DNA from: an uncultured Tenacibaculum sp.
Lineage (GTDB): Bacteria > Bacteroidota > Bacteroidia > Flavobacteriales > Flavobacteriaceae
Reading direction: 5' to 3'
NCBI RefSeq assembly: GCF_947502995.1
Contig: NZ_CANNBW010000018.1
Coordinates: 1 to 64,000, forward strand
Length of the DNA stretch: 64,000 bases
Below, piece after piece: positions 18,001 to 26,040 of this stretch (its first letter is position 1; the number at the start of each line of letters is the position of its first letter). The notes beneath the pieces were generated by a model. The model had not been told where the DNA came from. It did no database searches and saw only the letters and a list, made by a program, of their open reading frames with translations. The translations under genes and the position numbers were made by a program.

Positions 18001-18702
18001 TTATTTGCAAACTGTTCGGTGTTCTACTAAATTACTAACAGAATTTGCTGGTGAGATATAGGGAATATCTAAGGCTAAACCTCGAAGAATAAATAACACA
18101 CCTATAAGAATTACTGCAAAAGGAACTATTTTTTTAAAATAATTGTAAAACGTGAAATGTGTAAATTTCCCTAAGTATACAATTGAACTCATTAACGGAA
18201 TTGTACCAACACCAAATAAAAACATATATAAACTTCCGTATAATGCATTATGAGTTGCTATGGCTCCTAAAATAGCCATATAAACTAATCCACAAGGAAG
18301 AAAACCATTTAAAAAACCAATAAGGAAAAATGTATTTCTTTTTTTCTCTTTGAGTTCTTTACCTAATTCAGATTTTACTTTGATAACAAACCTGTTTAAT
18401 GAATTGGTAATTTTTAATCGGTGAATAATTTTGGGGAATAAAATGATTACAATCATTAGAACTCCTGTGAAAATAGATAAATGCTGTTGAAATGTAAATA
18501 ACTCAAAACCTCTACCTAATAATCCGAATACCAAACCTAACAAAGCATAAGTTGATAGTCTTCCTAAATGGTAACTCATTAACTGAAAAAACTGCGTTAC
18601 TTGATTTTGCCTATCTAATGGCAACATAAAAGCTATTGGTCCGCACATACCCAAACAGTGTAAACTACCCAACAAACCTAATATGAAAGCAGTGTACAAC
18701 AT
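18001..18702 (-). CDS. TauE/SafE-like membrane protein of the cbb3 operon
   Basis: A 233-aa polytopic membrane protein with about six hydrophobic segments. The N-terminal LLGSLHCLGMCGPIAFML and the repeat-related FLNGFLPCGLVYMAILGA are typical of the short TauE/SafE-like family that accompanies ccoGHIS genes in Bacteroidota. The paired Cys/Met residues in CLGMCGP suggest a metal-related role, perhaps in copper delivery to the oxidase, but this is inference. Its ATG overlaps the ccoH stop codon by one base (TAATG), so it is translationally coupled. Confidence 0.85.
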   Translation of the reverse strand: MLYTAFILGLLGSLHCLGMCGPIAFMLPLDRQNQVTQFFQLMSYHLGRLSTYALLGLVFGLLGRGFELFTFQQHLSIFTGVLMIVIILFPKIIHRLKITNSLNRFVIKVKSELGKELKEKKRNTFFLIGFLNGFLPCGLVYMAILGAIATHNALYGSLYMFLFGVGTIPLMSSIVYLGKFTHFTFYNYFKKIVPFAVILIGVLFILRGLALDIPYISPANSVSNLVEHRTVCK

Positions 18703-19154
18703 TAAAGTGTAAGTTCTTTATGATATAAAAAAGGAGTTCCCTTATAATTAAAATCAACTATAATATTCCAACGTCCCCCAACTAAAAACTTTTCAGGAAT
18801 ATGAAGCTTTTGATTTTTTAAAACTATAGGAAACTCACTATCTAAAGTTTTATCTGAAGGTCTGTATAAGAATACTTTTCCTTTTATAAATTCTGATTGA
18901 AATTCTTTTGAAAACAGCAATTCTAAACCTTTCTGATTTGATTGAATAACTATCGCATCTTTTATTGCTAATACATTTTGTTCAGCATTAATATTATCTT
19001 GATATTTTAATTCTTTTTGATAATAACTGTCGGTTACCAAATCGTGATTGTATTTGTGGTCTGTTATCATTGTTATAACCATAAACATGATAAATCCAAT
19101 AAAAACTATAATTGCTATTACTATACCTGTACCCCAATTGAGTTTCATATTCAT
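18702..19154 (-). CDS. ccoH: FixH/CcoH family cbb3 oxidase assembly protein
   Basis: A 150-aa protein with one N-terminal membrane helix (GTGIVIAIIVFIGFIMFMVI) and the motif YYQKELKYQDNINAEQN, characteristic of FixH. The periplasmic C-terminal domain ends WNIIVDFNYKGTPFLYHKEL. FixH/CcoH works with the CcoI copper ATPase in maturation and stability of the cbb3 oxidase. It lies 14 bp after ccoG. Confidence 0.92.
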   Translation of the reverse strand: MNMKLNWGTGIVIAIIVFIGFIMFMVITMITDHKYNHDLVTDSYYQKELKYQDNINAEQNVLAIKDAIVIQSNQKGLELLFSKEFQSEFIKGKVFLYRPSDKTLDSEFPIVLKNQKLHIPEKFLVGGRWNIIVDFNYKGTPFLYHKELTL

Positions 19155-19168
19155 TTTAATTTAAAGTG

Positions 19169-20590
19169 TTACCAAAATTTTCTAGGTCCTAAAAAATTTG
19201 TTGTGGTAGTTTCTATAAGTTTATCTTTACTGTATACTCCTATTTTGAGTTTCACTCTGTCTTTTTTTAACTGACTTTGATGTAACTCAATAAAAAGAGA
19301 ACCTTCTGCCATACCTTGTTTAGGTATTGTAAAATCTTGATGTGTTACAATTTCTATTTTCCCTTTATGAGATAATAGTTCGTAATGTATATTGTTAATT
19401 TCTTCAGTAGTTTTATTTACAATTTTAAAAGAATACACGTTACTGATAATTCCGTCTGCTTTTCGTTCATATAACTGACCTGGTAATCGAAACACTTTGG
19501 CTTCAACATCGTTTCTTAAGAATAACATCCCTGTTAAAACCCCAAATAAGATGACAAGCACTGCTGCGTAACCTTTCATTCTAGCAGTAAACTTAAACGG
19601 ACTCTTTTTTTCTATGTTTTCAATACTTGCAAAACGAATTAATCCTTTAGGATACCCGATGTTTTCCATCATAGTATCGCACTCATCTATACAAGCGGTA
19701 CAATTCACACATTCTAGTTGAGTTCCGTTACGAATATCGATTCCTGTAGGACAAACATGAACACATTGCTTACAATCGATACAATCTCCTTTACCAGAAA
19801 CAATTCTATCTTCTTTTTTATTAAATTTTGCTCTTCCTTTTTCTTTTTCTCCTCGTTTGTAATCGTAAGCAACAACAACCGATTGATTATCTAATAAAAC
19901 ACCTTGTAATCTTCCGTACGGACAAGCGATAATGCATACTTGTTCTCTAAACCAAGCAAAAACAAAGTAAAAAACACCTGTGAAAATTAACAGTACTATA
20001 AATGTTGAAACATGATTTGCTGGCCCGTTACTTATATATAATAAAAGTTCATCACTTCCAATAATGTAAGCCAAGAATACATTCGCAATACCAAATGAAA
20101 TTAAAAAGAATACAAACCATTTTAATACCTTTTTTCTAATTTTTTCAGGATTCCAAGGTTGTTTTGCCAAACGAATTTGTTTTCCTCGATCTCCTTCTAT
20201 CCAGTATTCTATTTTTCTGAAAACCATTTCTAGGAAAATAGTTTGCGGACAAATCCATCCACAGAAAACTCTTCCAAAAACGACTGTAAACAGAGTTACA
20301 AACACAACTCCAATAATCATTGATATGACTACTAAATGAAAATCTTGTGGCCAGAATGGAAATCCGAATACATTAAATTTACGTTCTAGAACATTAAATA
20401 ATAAAAATTGATTTCCATTGATTTTTATAAATGGTGCAGACAATAGAAAAAGTAACAATGCGTAGCTCACATAACTACGATAATTGTATAGTTTTCCTTT
20501 AGGTTGTTTAGGAAACACCCAAGCACGTTTTCCTTCGGAGTCTATGGTACCAATACTATCTCTAAATTTTTCGTTTTTAGGTGTTTCCAT
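19169..20590 (-). CDS. ccoG: CcoG/RdxA-type iron-sulfur membrane protein
   Basis: A cbb3 accessory protein of about 473 aa. It has several membrane helices, a CGWICPQTIFLEMVFRKIEY motif and two [4Fe-4S] ferredoxin motifs in the middle (CIDCKQCVHVCPTGI and CVNCTACIDEC). An Ig-like C-terminal domain follows. CcoG has been described as a cupric reductase for oxidase copper loading. The frame extends to a TTG at 20596, but the ATG at 20590 (METPKNEKF) is the more likely start. Upstream a 128-bp inverted-repeat element separates it from ccoP. Confidence 0.93.
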   Translation of the reverse strand: METPKNEKFRDSIGTIDSEGKRAWVFPKQPKGKLYNYRSYVSYALLLFLLSAPFIKINGNQFLLFNVLERKFNVFGFPFWPQDFHLVVISMIIGVVFVTLFTVVFGRVFCGWICPQTIFLEMVFRKIEYWIEGDRGKQIRLAKQPWNPEKIRKKVLKWFVFFLISFGIANVFLAYIIGSDELLLYISNGPANHVSTFIVLLIFTGVFYFVFAWFREQVCIIACPYGRLQGVLLDNQSVVVAYDYKRGEKEKGRAKFNKKEDRIVSGKGDCIDCKQCVHVCPTGIDIRNGTQLECVNCTACIDECDTMMENIGYPKGLIRFASIENIEKKSPFKFTARMKGYAAVLVILFGVLTGMLFLRNDVEAKVFRLPGQLYERKADGIISNVYSFKIVNKTTEEINNIHYELLSHKGKIEIVTHQDFTIPKQGMAEGSLFIELHQSQLKKDRVKLKIGVYSKDKLIETTTTNFLGPRKFW

Positions 20591-20633
20591 TGTCAACTAT
20601 CAAAACTAATTACTAACTATTCTTTTTATTTTT

Positions 20634-20761
20634 TGTCACTTCGAGTGCTTTTTTAAACTTTATAGGATAAAGTTAGATAGTGTATCGAGAAGTAATTTCT
20701 TTCCAGATGTTCTCGATAGAAATTTCACTCATTATTTTCGTAAAATTCACTCGAACTGACA
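20634..20761. repeat. Palindromic repeat element between ccoP and ccoG
   Basis: The ends TGTCACTTCGAGTG (20634) and CACTCGAACTGACA (20748-20761) are inverted with one mismatch, and an inner pair (TATCGAGAA/TTCTCGATA) nests inside. A half-copy of the end sequence occurs at 24329. It looks like a REP- or MITE-like element. It lies in the only long gap of the operon and could form an RNA stem-loop. Confidence 0.65.
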
Positions 20762-20765
20762 TTAG

Positions 20766-21638
20766 TTATTCTTCTTTTTTCCAGATTTCTCCTTGAGGTT
20801 TCTTTGGTTTAGCTGTTGTATTTCCTTCAATAGAAATAATATAACTCGCTACTTTTTGAATATCTTGAGGTTTTAAAACTCCTTTCCAAGGCACCATTCC
20901 TTTTCCTGCTCTACCTCCATTATAAACTGTATTGAAGACATTCTTAAATCCGCCACCTAAAATCCAATATTCATCTGTAAGATTTGGTCCTACACCTCCA
21001 CCTCCATCAGGAGCATGACATGAAGCACAATTCAGATTAAATACTGCTTTTCCTCTTGCTATTGCTCCATCATCAGTAAGTAATTCTACTTTTTCTATAT
21101 CAAATAAATTTGGTGTATTTGCTTTGTATTGCTCAATTTCATATTTGGCTTTTGCCATTGCTTTTTCATATTCCATTTCTTGAGAATCTCCTCCTGCAAT
21201 ATGAAAACGAATCAAGTAAATTACTCCGAAAACAATTGTTGCATAGAATAAATACACCCACCATGGCGGAAGCACATTGTCTAATTCTTTTATGCCGTCG
21301 TAGTTATGATCTAATACAATTTCTTCCTCCTCTTCTATTGCTTTAGATCTTGTAAACTTTTTAAATACTTTTCTGAACCAAACTTCCCATTCATCTTCTA
21401 TTTCTTCTGGATTAAAACCTTCTTTTTCTAGTTTTAATTCCTCAGTCATTTTATATACTGTGTAACTAAAGTATTCTTTAACTAAAATGACTAATATTAA
21501 GAAGACTAACAGTATCCAAACTAATGGATTTTCGTATAAACTAAATGGATTTTCATATGAAGTAATTGCTTTAACCAAAGCCCAAAAACTTACAAAAACA
21601 AATAGTAGGTATATGATCGATTGAAAAACTCTTTTCAT
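20766..21638 (-). CDS. ccoP: cbb3 oxidase cytochrome c subunit CcoP (mono-haem)
   Basis: A 290-aa cbb3 subunit. Three hydrophobic segments are visible: SIIYLLFVFVSFWALVKA, LVWILLVFLILVILV and, after an acidic cytoplasmic stretch, WWVYLFYATIVFGVIYLI. The C-terminal cytochrome c domain has one CASCH motif at residues 204-208 and a distal-ligand Met in KGMVPWKG. Classical proteobacterial CcoP has two CxxCH motifs; only one is present here, as in many Bacteroidota. It transfers electrons towards CcoO/CcoN. It lies 11 bp after ccoQ. Confidence 0.94.
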   Translation of the reverse strand: MKRVFQSIIYLLFVFVSFWALVKAITSYENPFSLYENPLVWILLVFLILVILVKEYFSYTVYKMTEELKLEKEGFNPEEIEDEWEVWFRKVFKKFTRSKAIEEEEEIVLDHNYDGIKELDNVLPPWWVYLFYATIVFGVIYLIRFHIAGGDSQEMEYEKAMAKAKYEIEQYKANTPNLFDIEKVELLTDDGAIARGKAVFNLNCASCHAPDGGGGVGPNLTDEYWILGGGFKNVFNTVYNGGRAGKGMVPWKGVLKPQDIQKVASYIISIEGNTTAKPKKPQGEIWKKEE

Positions 21639-21649
21639 GATTTTTCTGT

Positions 21650-21817
21650 TTAATTATCTAATGGTATGTTACTTACTTTTTTTATGTATGATTTCTTTGC
21701 GGTAAAGACCCACCAAAAAAGCAATAGAAAAAAGGTGAAGAATATGCTTAATGAAATCAATGGATAGATTTCTATTCCTGTGATACTCTCTAAATGATTT
21801 TTTACAAACTTTAACAT
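21650..21817 (-). CDS. ccoQ: CcoQ/FixQ-like small subunit
   Basis: A 55-aa membrane protein read directly from the sequence. It begins MLKFVKNHLESITGIEIYPL, contains one long hydrophobic helix (ISLSIFFTFFLLLFWWVFTA) and ends with a basic segment. Size, topology and position between ccoNO (4 bp upstream) and ccoP (11 bp downstream) match CcoQ, which stabilises the cbb3 complex. The sequence itself is too short for a firm family call. Confidence 0.82.
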   Translation of the reverse strand: MLKFVKNHLESITGIEIYPLISLSIFFTFFLLLFWWVFTAKKSYIKKVSNIPLDN

Positions 21818-21821
21818 GATT

Positions 21822-24020
21822 CTATTTTTTTGATAATTTGTCTTTTACATCGTTTACTTTAATATCAACTCCTAATCTTTGTAAGTAAGCTATAAGTGCT
21901 ACAATTTCTCTGTCTTTCATTTCTACAAAAGGAATATCATTTGCTTTTGCATACTTTTTACTTGCATCGTAGTTGCTAGCAAAATCTGGATCTTCATATA
22001 AGTTTTCCTGAATTTTCATTCCTTGTTCATTCATACTCTTTTGAGCATTTTTTACATCTTCTTCTGTATAAGGAACTCCTAAAGTGATCATGGCTCGCAT
22101 TTTCTTCTCTGTTTGCGATTTATCCAGTTTATTTTTAATAATCCATTGGTAAGCTGGCATAATAGATCCTGGTGAAGTACTTTGTGGATCGTACATATGA
22201 TTAAAGTGCCAACTGTCGTTATACTTTCCTCCTACACGATGTAAATCTGGACCAGTACGTTTACTTCCCCATAAGAAAGGATGATCGTACACAAATTCTC
22301 CTGCTTTAGAATATTCTCCATAACGTTCTACTTCACTTCTAAATGGACGAATCATTTGTGAGTGACACGAAACACAACCATTTGAGATATAAATATCTCT
22401 ACCTTCTAATTCTAATGGAGAATATGGTTTTACAGCTTCGATATACGGAATGTTAGATTCAACCATTAGTGTTGGTACAATTTGTACTACTCCACCGATT
22501 AAAATTGCTATGGTTGCATACAATGTTAATTTCACTGGTTTACGCTCTAACCAAGTATGCCATGTTTCTCCTTTTGTTCTATATTTTGAAACTTTCGTTA
22601 ACGGAGCTGCTTCAGCTAAATCATCAGTTACTTTTTCACCTTGTCTAATCGTTTGCACAATAACGTAAACCATTACAATTGCTCCGATGATGTATAAACT
22701 ACCTCCGATAGCACGTAGCCAATACATTGGTAAAATCTCTTGAACTGTTTCTAAGAAGTTTGCATAAGTTAATGTTCCATCTGGGTTGAATTGTTTCCAC
22801 ATAAAAGCTTGAACAAAACCTGCAACATACATTGGTAATGTGTAGATAATAATTCCTAAAGTTCCAATCCAAAAATGGAAATTTGCTAAAGCTCTAGAGT
22901 ATAATTTTGTTTTAAATAATTTAGGAACTAACCAATAAATCATACCAAAAGTCATAAATCCGTTCCACGCTAAAGCTCCTACGTGAACGTGAGCAATAAT
23001 CCAATCGGTAAAGTGTGCAATTGCATTTACATTTTTTAGTGACAACATTGGTCCTTCAAAAGTTGCCATACCATAACCTGTAATTGCAACGACCATGAAT
23101 TTTAAAACTGGATCTTGACGAACTTTATCCCAACTACCTCTTAAGGTTAATAATCCGTTGATCATTCCTCCCCAAGATGGAGCAATTAACATGATTGAAA
23201 AAACTACTCCTAAATTTTGAGCCCAGTTTGGTAAAGCAGAATATAATAAGTGATGCGGACCTGCCCAGATGTAAATAAAAATTAAAGACCAAAAGTGAAT
23301 AATCGATAATCGATACGAATACACGGGTCTGTTTGCCGCTTTAGGAATAAAGTAATACATCAATCCTAAAAAAGGAGTTGTTAAGAAAAATGCAACTGCA
23401 TTATGTCCGTACCACCATTGTACTAAAGCATCTTGAACTCCAGCATAAACAGAATAACTTTTCAATCCACTTACTGGTAATTCTAAACTATTAAAAATAT
23501 GTAAAACAGCTACAGTAACAAATGTTGCTAGATAAAACCAAATGGCAACATACAAGTGACGTTGACGACGTTTTAAGATCGTCCAAATCATGTTTACACC
23601 AAACACAACCCATACTACAGCAATTGCAATATCTATTGGCCATTCTAATTCGGCATATTCTTTAGACGTTGTATATCCTAAAGGAAGTGTAATTGCTGCT
23701 GCTACAATAATTAACTGCCATCCCCAGAAATTAATGTTACTTAACAGATCGCTTGCCATTCTCGTTTTTAACAAACGTTGAAGAGAATAATACACACCTG
23801 CATAAATTGCATTTCCTACGAAAGCAAAAATCACTGCATTAGTATGTAACGGTCTTAAACGACCAAAACTAAGCCATGAAATCCCATCAGTTATATTTGG
23901 GAATAAAAACATAAAAGCTAAGAGAAGCCCTACTGAAAAACCTACGATTCCCCATAATAAGGTAGCGTAAATAAATTTTTTTACGATTTTATTATCGTAA
24001 TAAAATTGTTGCATTTCCAT
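21822..24020 (-). CDS. ccoNO: Fused cbb3 oxidase subunits I and II (CcoN-CcoO)
   Basis: A 732-aa fusion. Residues 1-about 480 form the CcoN haem-copper catalytic subunit with about 12 helices. Metal-ligand regions are LRPLHTNAVIFAFVGNAI, QWWYGHNAVAFF, WAGPHHLLYSALPNW and the low-spin haem ligands in DWIIAHVHVGALAWNG. A linker and membrane anchor (LYATIAILIGGVVQIVPTL) lead to the CcoO cytochrome c domain at about 530-732, with CVSCH at 549-553 and the following SQMIRPFRSEVERYG. The N-O fusion is typical of Bacteroidota. It is the core enzyme for respiration at low oxygen. It lies 21 bp after ccoS and 4 bp before ccoQ. Confidence 0.96.
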   Translation of the reverse strand: MEMQQFYYDNKIVKKFIYATLLWGIVGFSVGLLLAFMFLFPNITDGISWLSFGRLRPLHTNAVIFAFVGNAIYAGVYYSLQRLLKTRMASDLLSNINFWGWQLIIVAAAITLPLGYTTSKEYAELEWPIDIAIAVVWVVFGVNMIWTILKRRQRHLYVAIWFYLATFVTVAVLHIFNSLELPVSGLKSYSVYAGVQDALVQWWYGHNAVAFFLTTPFLGLMYYFIPKAANRPVYSYRLSIIHFWSLIFIYIWAGPHHLLYSALPNWAQNLGVVFSIMLIAPSWGGMINGLLTLRGSWDKVRQDPVLKFMVVAITGYGMATFEGPMLSLKNVNAIAHFTDWIIAHVHVGALAWNGFMTFGMIYWLVPKLFKTKLYSRALANFHFWIGTLGIIIYTLPMYVAGFVQAFMWKQFNPDGTLTYANFLETVQEILPMYWLRAIGGSLYIIGAIVMVYVIVQTIRQGEKVTDDLAEAAPLTKVSKYRTKGETWHTWLERKPVKLTLYATIAILIGGVVQIVPTLMVESNIPYIEAVKPYSPLELEGRDIYISNGCVSCHSQMIRPFRSEVERYGEYSKAGEFVYDHPFLWGSKRTGPDLHRVGGKYNDSWHFNHMYDPQSTSPGSIMPAYQWIIKNKLDKSQTEKKMRAMITLGVPYTEEDVKNAQKSMNEQGMKIQENLYEDPDFASNYDASKKYAKANDIPFVEMKDREIVALIAYLQRLGVDIKVNDVKDKLSKK

Positions 24021-24041
24021 AATTTAAATTGAATTAAAAAT

Positions 24042-24209
24042 CTATTCTTTATTTGTATTCTTAGTTACTAACTCGTCGTCAAATAACATTCTAACTGAAG
24101 GAGTGTAGGTATCGTCATATTGTCCCTTTTTAACGGAAATTATAAATGCAATAAAAAAGACTATTGCTACTGACACACTTACTGCCAGCAATACATAAAT
24201 TACCCCCAT
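24042..24209 (-). CDS. ccoS: CcoS cbb3 oxidase maturation protein
   Basis: A 55-aa protein read from the minus strand. It starts MGVIYVLLAVSVSVAIVFFI, a single membrane helix, followed by AFIISVKKGQYDD and TPSVRMLFDDE. The pattern of short helix, GQYDD and a tail with RMLFDDE is typical of CcoS, needed for cofactor insertion into cbb3 oxidase. It is the first gene of the oxidase operon. The FNR-like promoter lies 25-67 bp upstream. Confidence 0.9.
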   Translation of the reverse strand: MGVIYVLLAVSVSVAIVFFIAFIISVKKGQYDDTYTPSVRMLFDDELVTKNTNKE

Positions 24210-24233
24210 CTTGTTAGTTTATTAATTATATTT

Positions 24234-24276
24234 CAAAAGTAGTTTTGGAAAGATTTTTATACTATGACATTGGTCA
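24234..24276 (-). promoter_or_regulatory. Predicted FNR-type promoter of the cbb3 operon
   Basis: TGAC-attg-GTCA (24265-24276) is a perfect palindrome. The -7 box TACTTTTG (24234-24241, minus strand) fits TAnnTTTG. Centre-to-box spacing places the site near -41 of the predicted start, as for class II CRP/FNR activation. Confidence 0.75.
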
Positions 24277-24291
24277 TGTTTGACTTTTATT

Positions 24292-24325
24292 CTTTAATGA
24301 TGTTAAGAGCTTAACATCATTAAAG
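24292..24325. other. Perfect 34-bp palindrome upstream of the cbb3 promoter
   Basis: CTTTAATGATGTTAAG is followed by AG and its exact reverse complement. It could be an operator or a terminator reading from hemN (stop at 24678); there is no clear T run. Confidence 0.5.
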
Positions 24326-24328
24326 AGA

Positions 24329-24677
24329 TGTCAGTTCGAGTGATCTCGATGCTAACCGAGATTGTATCGAAAACTAGCTTTTACTGATATTTATATTTCC
24401 TCTCCTTTGTCTTGATACAAAGAAGCAAAAATCAAGACAGGAATGATAAGAATTTAAAAAATACTACGGCATCTCCAGCCACAGATGAAAAGAACTCGCT
24501 AACGCTCAAACAACTTTTTATCTTACGGCCAACGCTACTACCTTGATTTTTGAAAATTCTTATCAATAGGTCATCTTTTTAGCGTTATGGCATTACAGTC
24601 GTTTCACAAAATTTTGTCTAGTGTCTTGAATTGACAATTTTGATAATTTAAAGTTTCGATATCGAATGCACGTTAAA
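24329..24677. repeat. Non-coding stretch with dispersed-repeat remnants
   Basis: TGTCAGTTCGAGTG at 24329-24342 matches the ends of the element at 20634-20761, but its partner end is missing. Between about 24415 and 24560, the stretch with ttgatacaaagaagcaaaaa and a later ccttgatttttg has an inverted, repeat-like look. I see no gene in it. Confidence 0.4.
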
Positions 24678-26039
24678 CTATATTGTCATTGAGAACAACT
24701 TTGTTTCAGGTTTCTTTCGTTGTAATCGTACATCAAAAGCCATACAAATATTTCTAATAAATGGTCGAGCTTCTTGAGCTACATTCAATGAATTACTATC
24801 AATTACTATTAAATTATCTGAAGCAATTTCTTCTAATAATTCTATTGATTTAGGTAAAGCTTCAAAATGCATTTTTTTTGGTTTCCAATTGGTAGAAAAA
24901 TGACACATAATATTTAAAATGTGTTTTCGAATCACTAAATCTTCATCAGTTAAAATATGACCTCTAAATACCGGGATTTCACCATTATTAACTAATGCTT
25001 GATATTCTTTTACGGTTTTTACATTTTGTGCAAATCCGTACCAAGAATCACTAATTGCCGACATTCCTAAGCCGATCATAAGTTTGGTTTTACTCGATGT
25101 ATATCCCATAAAATTTCTATGGAGTTTTTGTGATGTTGTCGCTTTAAACAAACTGTCGGAAGGTAAAGCAAAATGATCCATTCCTATTTCATGATATCCA
25201 ATATTGGTTAGCATTTCTTTTCCTAATTCATACAAAGCTCTTTTCTCGTCTGACTTAGGTAAATGTTCTTCACTAAAACCACGCTGACCAACTCCTTTTA
25301 CCCAAGGCACATGCGCATAACTATAAAATGAAATTCGATCTGGAAGCAATTCTTTTGTCTTTAAAATTGTGTTGGTAATACTTTCTTTAGTTTGAAACGG
25401 TAATCCAAAAATTAAATCGTGACTCACAGATGTATATCCGATTTCACGAGCCCATTTTGTAACTTGTTTTACGTTTTCGAAAGATTGAATTCTATGAATT
25501 GCTTTCTGAACAGTACTATCATAATCTTGAATACCAAAACTTACACGTGTAAATCCGAGATTATATAAAGTTTCTAATTGTTCTTTTGTTGTATTATTCG
25601 GATGACCTTCAAAACTAAACTCAAAGTCAGGGTGTTTTTGACTTCCTTCTAAAATTGAATTAATCAATTCTTTTAATTGTTCCGAAGCAAAAAAAGTCGG
25701 TGTTCCTCCACCTAAATGAATTTCTTTGATTACAGGAACTTGAGTCATTTTTTCTCTATATAATTCCCATTCTTTAATTAAAGTTTTGATATATGGAACT
25801 TCAACTTCATGACGTTTTGTAATGTGTTTATGACAAGCACAAAATGTGCATAAACTTTCGCAAAAAGGTAAATGTATGTATAAACTTATTCCTTCTGCCT
25901 GGTTACTTTCTTCAAATGATTTTTTAAAACTTTTGAGCCATTTTTCTTTTGAAAACGTAGTTTCATCCCAATATGGAACAGTTGGATAACTCGTATATCT
26001 TGGACCTGGAATATTATATTTTTGAATTAGTGATTTCAT
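24678..26039 (-). CDS. hemN: Oxygen-independent coproporphyrinogen III dehydrogenase
   Basis: A 453-aa radical SAM enzyme that decarboxylates coproporphyrinogen III to protoporphyrinogen IX without oxygen. The cluster motif PFCESLCTFCAC has Cys60, Cys64 and Cys67, with Cys69 also conserved in true HemN. The N-terminal PGPRYTSYPT segment and HLGGGTPTF are diagnostic for HemN rather than HemW. The length fits the family (about 450-460). It starts 1 bp after the ccoI stop codon, so it is co-transcribed from the FNR-like promoter at 28430-28472, linking anaerobic haem synthesis to oxidase assembly. Confidence 0.95.
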   Translation of the reverse strand: MKSLIQKYNIPGPRYTSYPTVPYWDETTFSKEKWLKSFKKSFEESNQAEGISLYIHLPFCESLCTFCACHKHITKRHEVEVPYIKTLIKEWELYREKMTQVPVIKEIHLGGGTPTFFASEQLKELINSILEGSQKHPDFEFSFEGHPNNTTKEQLETLYNLGFTRVSFGIQDYDSTVQKAIHRIQSFENVKQVTKWAREIGYTSVSHDLIFGLPFQTKESITNTILKTKELLPDRISFYSYAHVPWVKGVGQRGFSEEHLPKSDEKRALYELGKEMLTNIGYHEIGMDHFALPSDSLFKATTSQKLHRNFMGYTSSKTKLMIGLGMSAISDSWYGFAQNVKTVKEYQALVNNGEIPVFRGHILTDEDLVIRKHILNIMCHFSTNWKPKKMHFEALPKSIELLEEIASDNLIVIDSNSLNVAQEARPFIRNICMAFDVRLQRKKPETKLFSMTI

Positions 26040-26040
26040 G

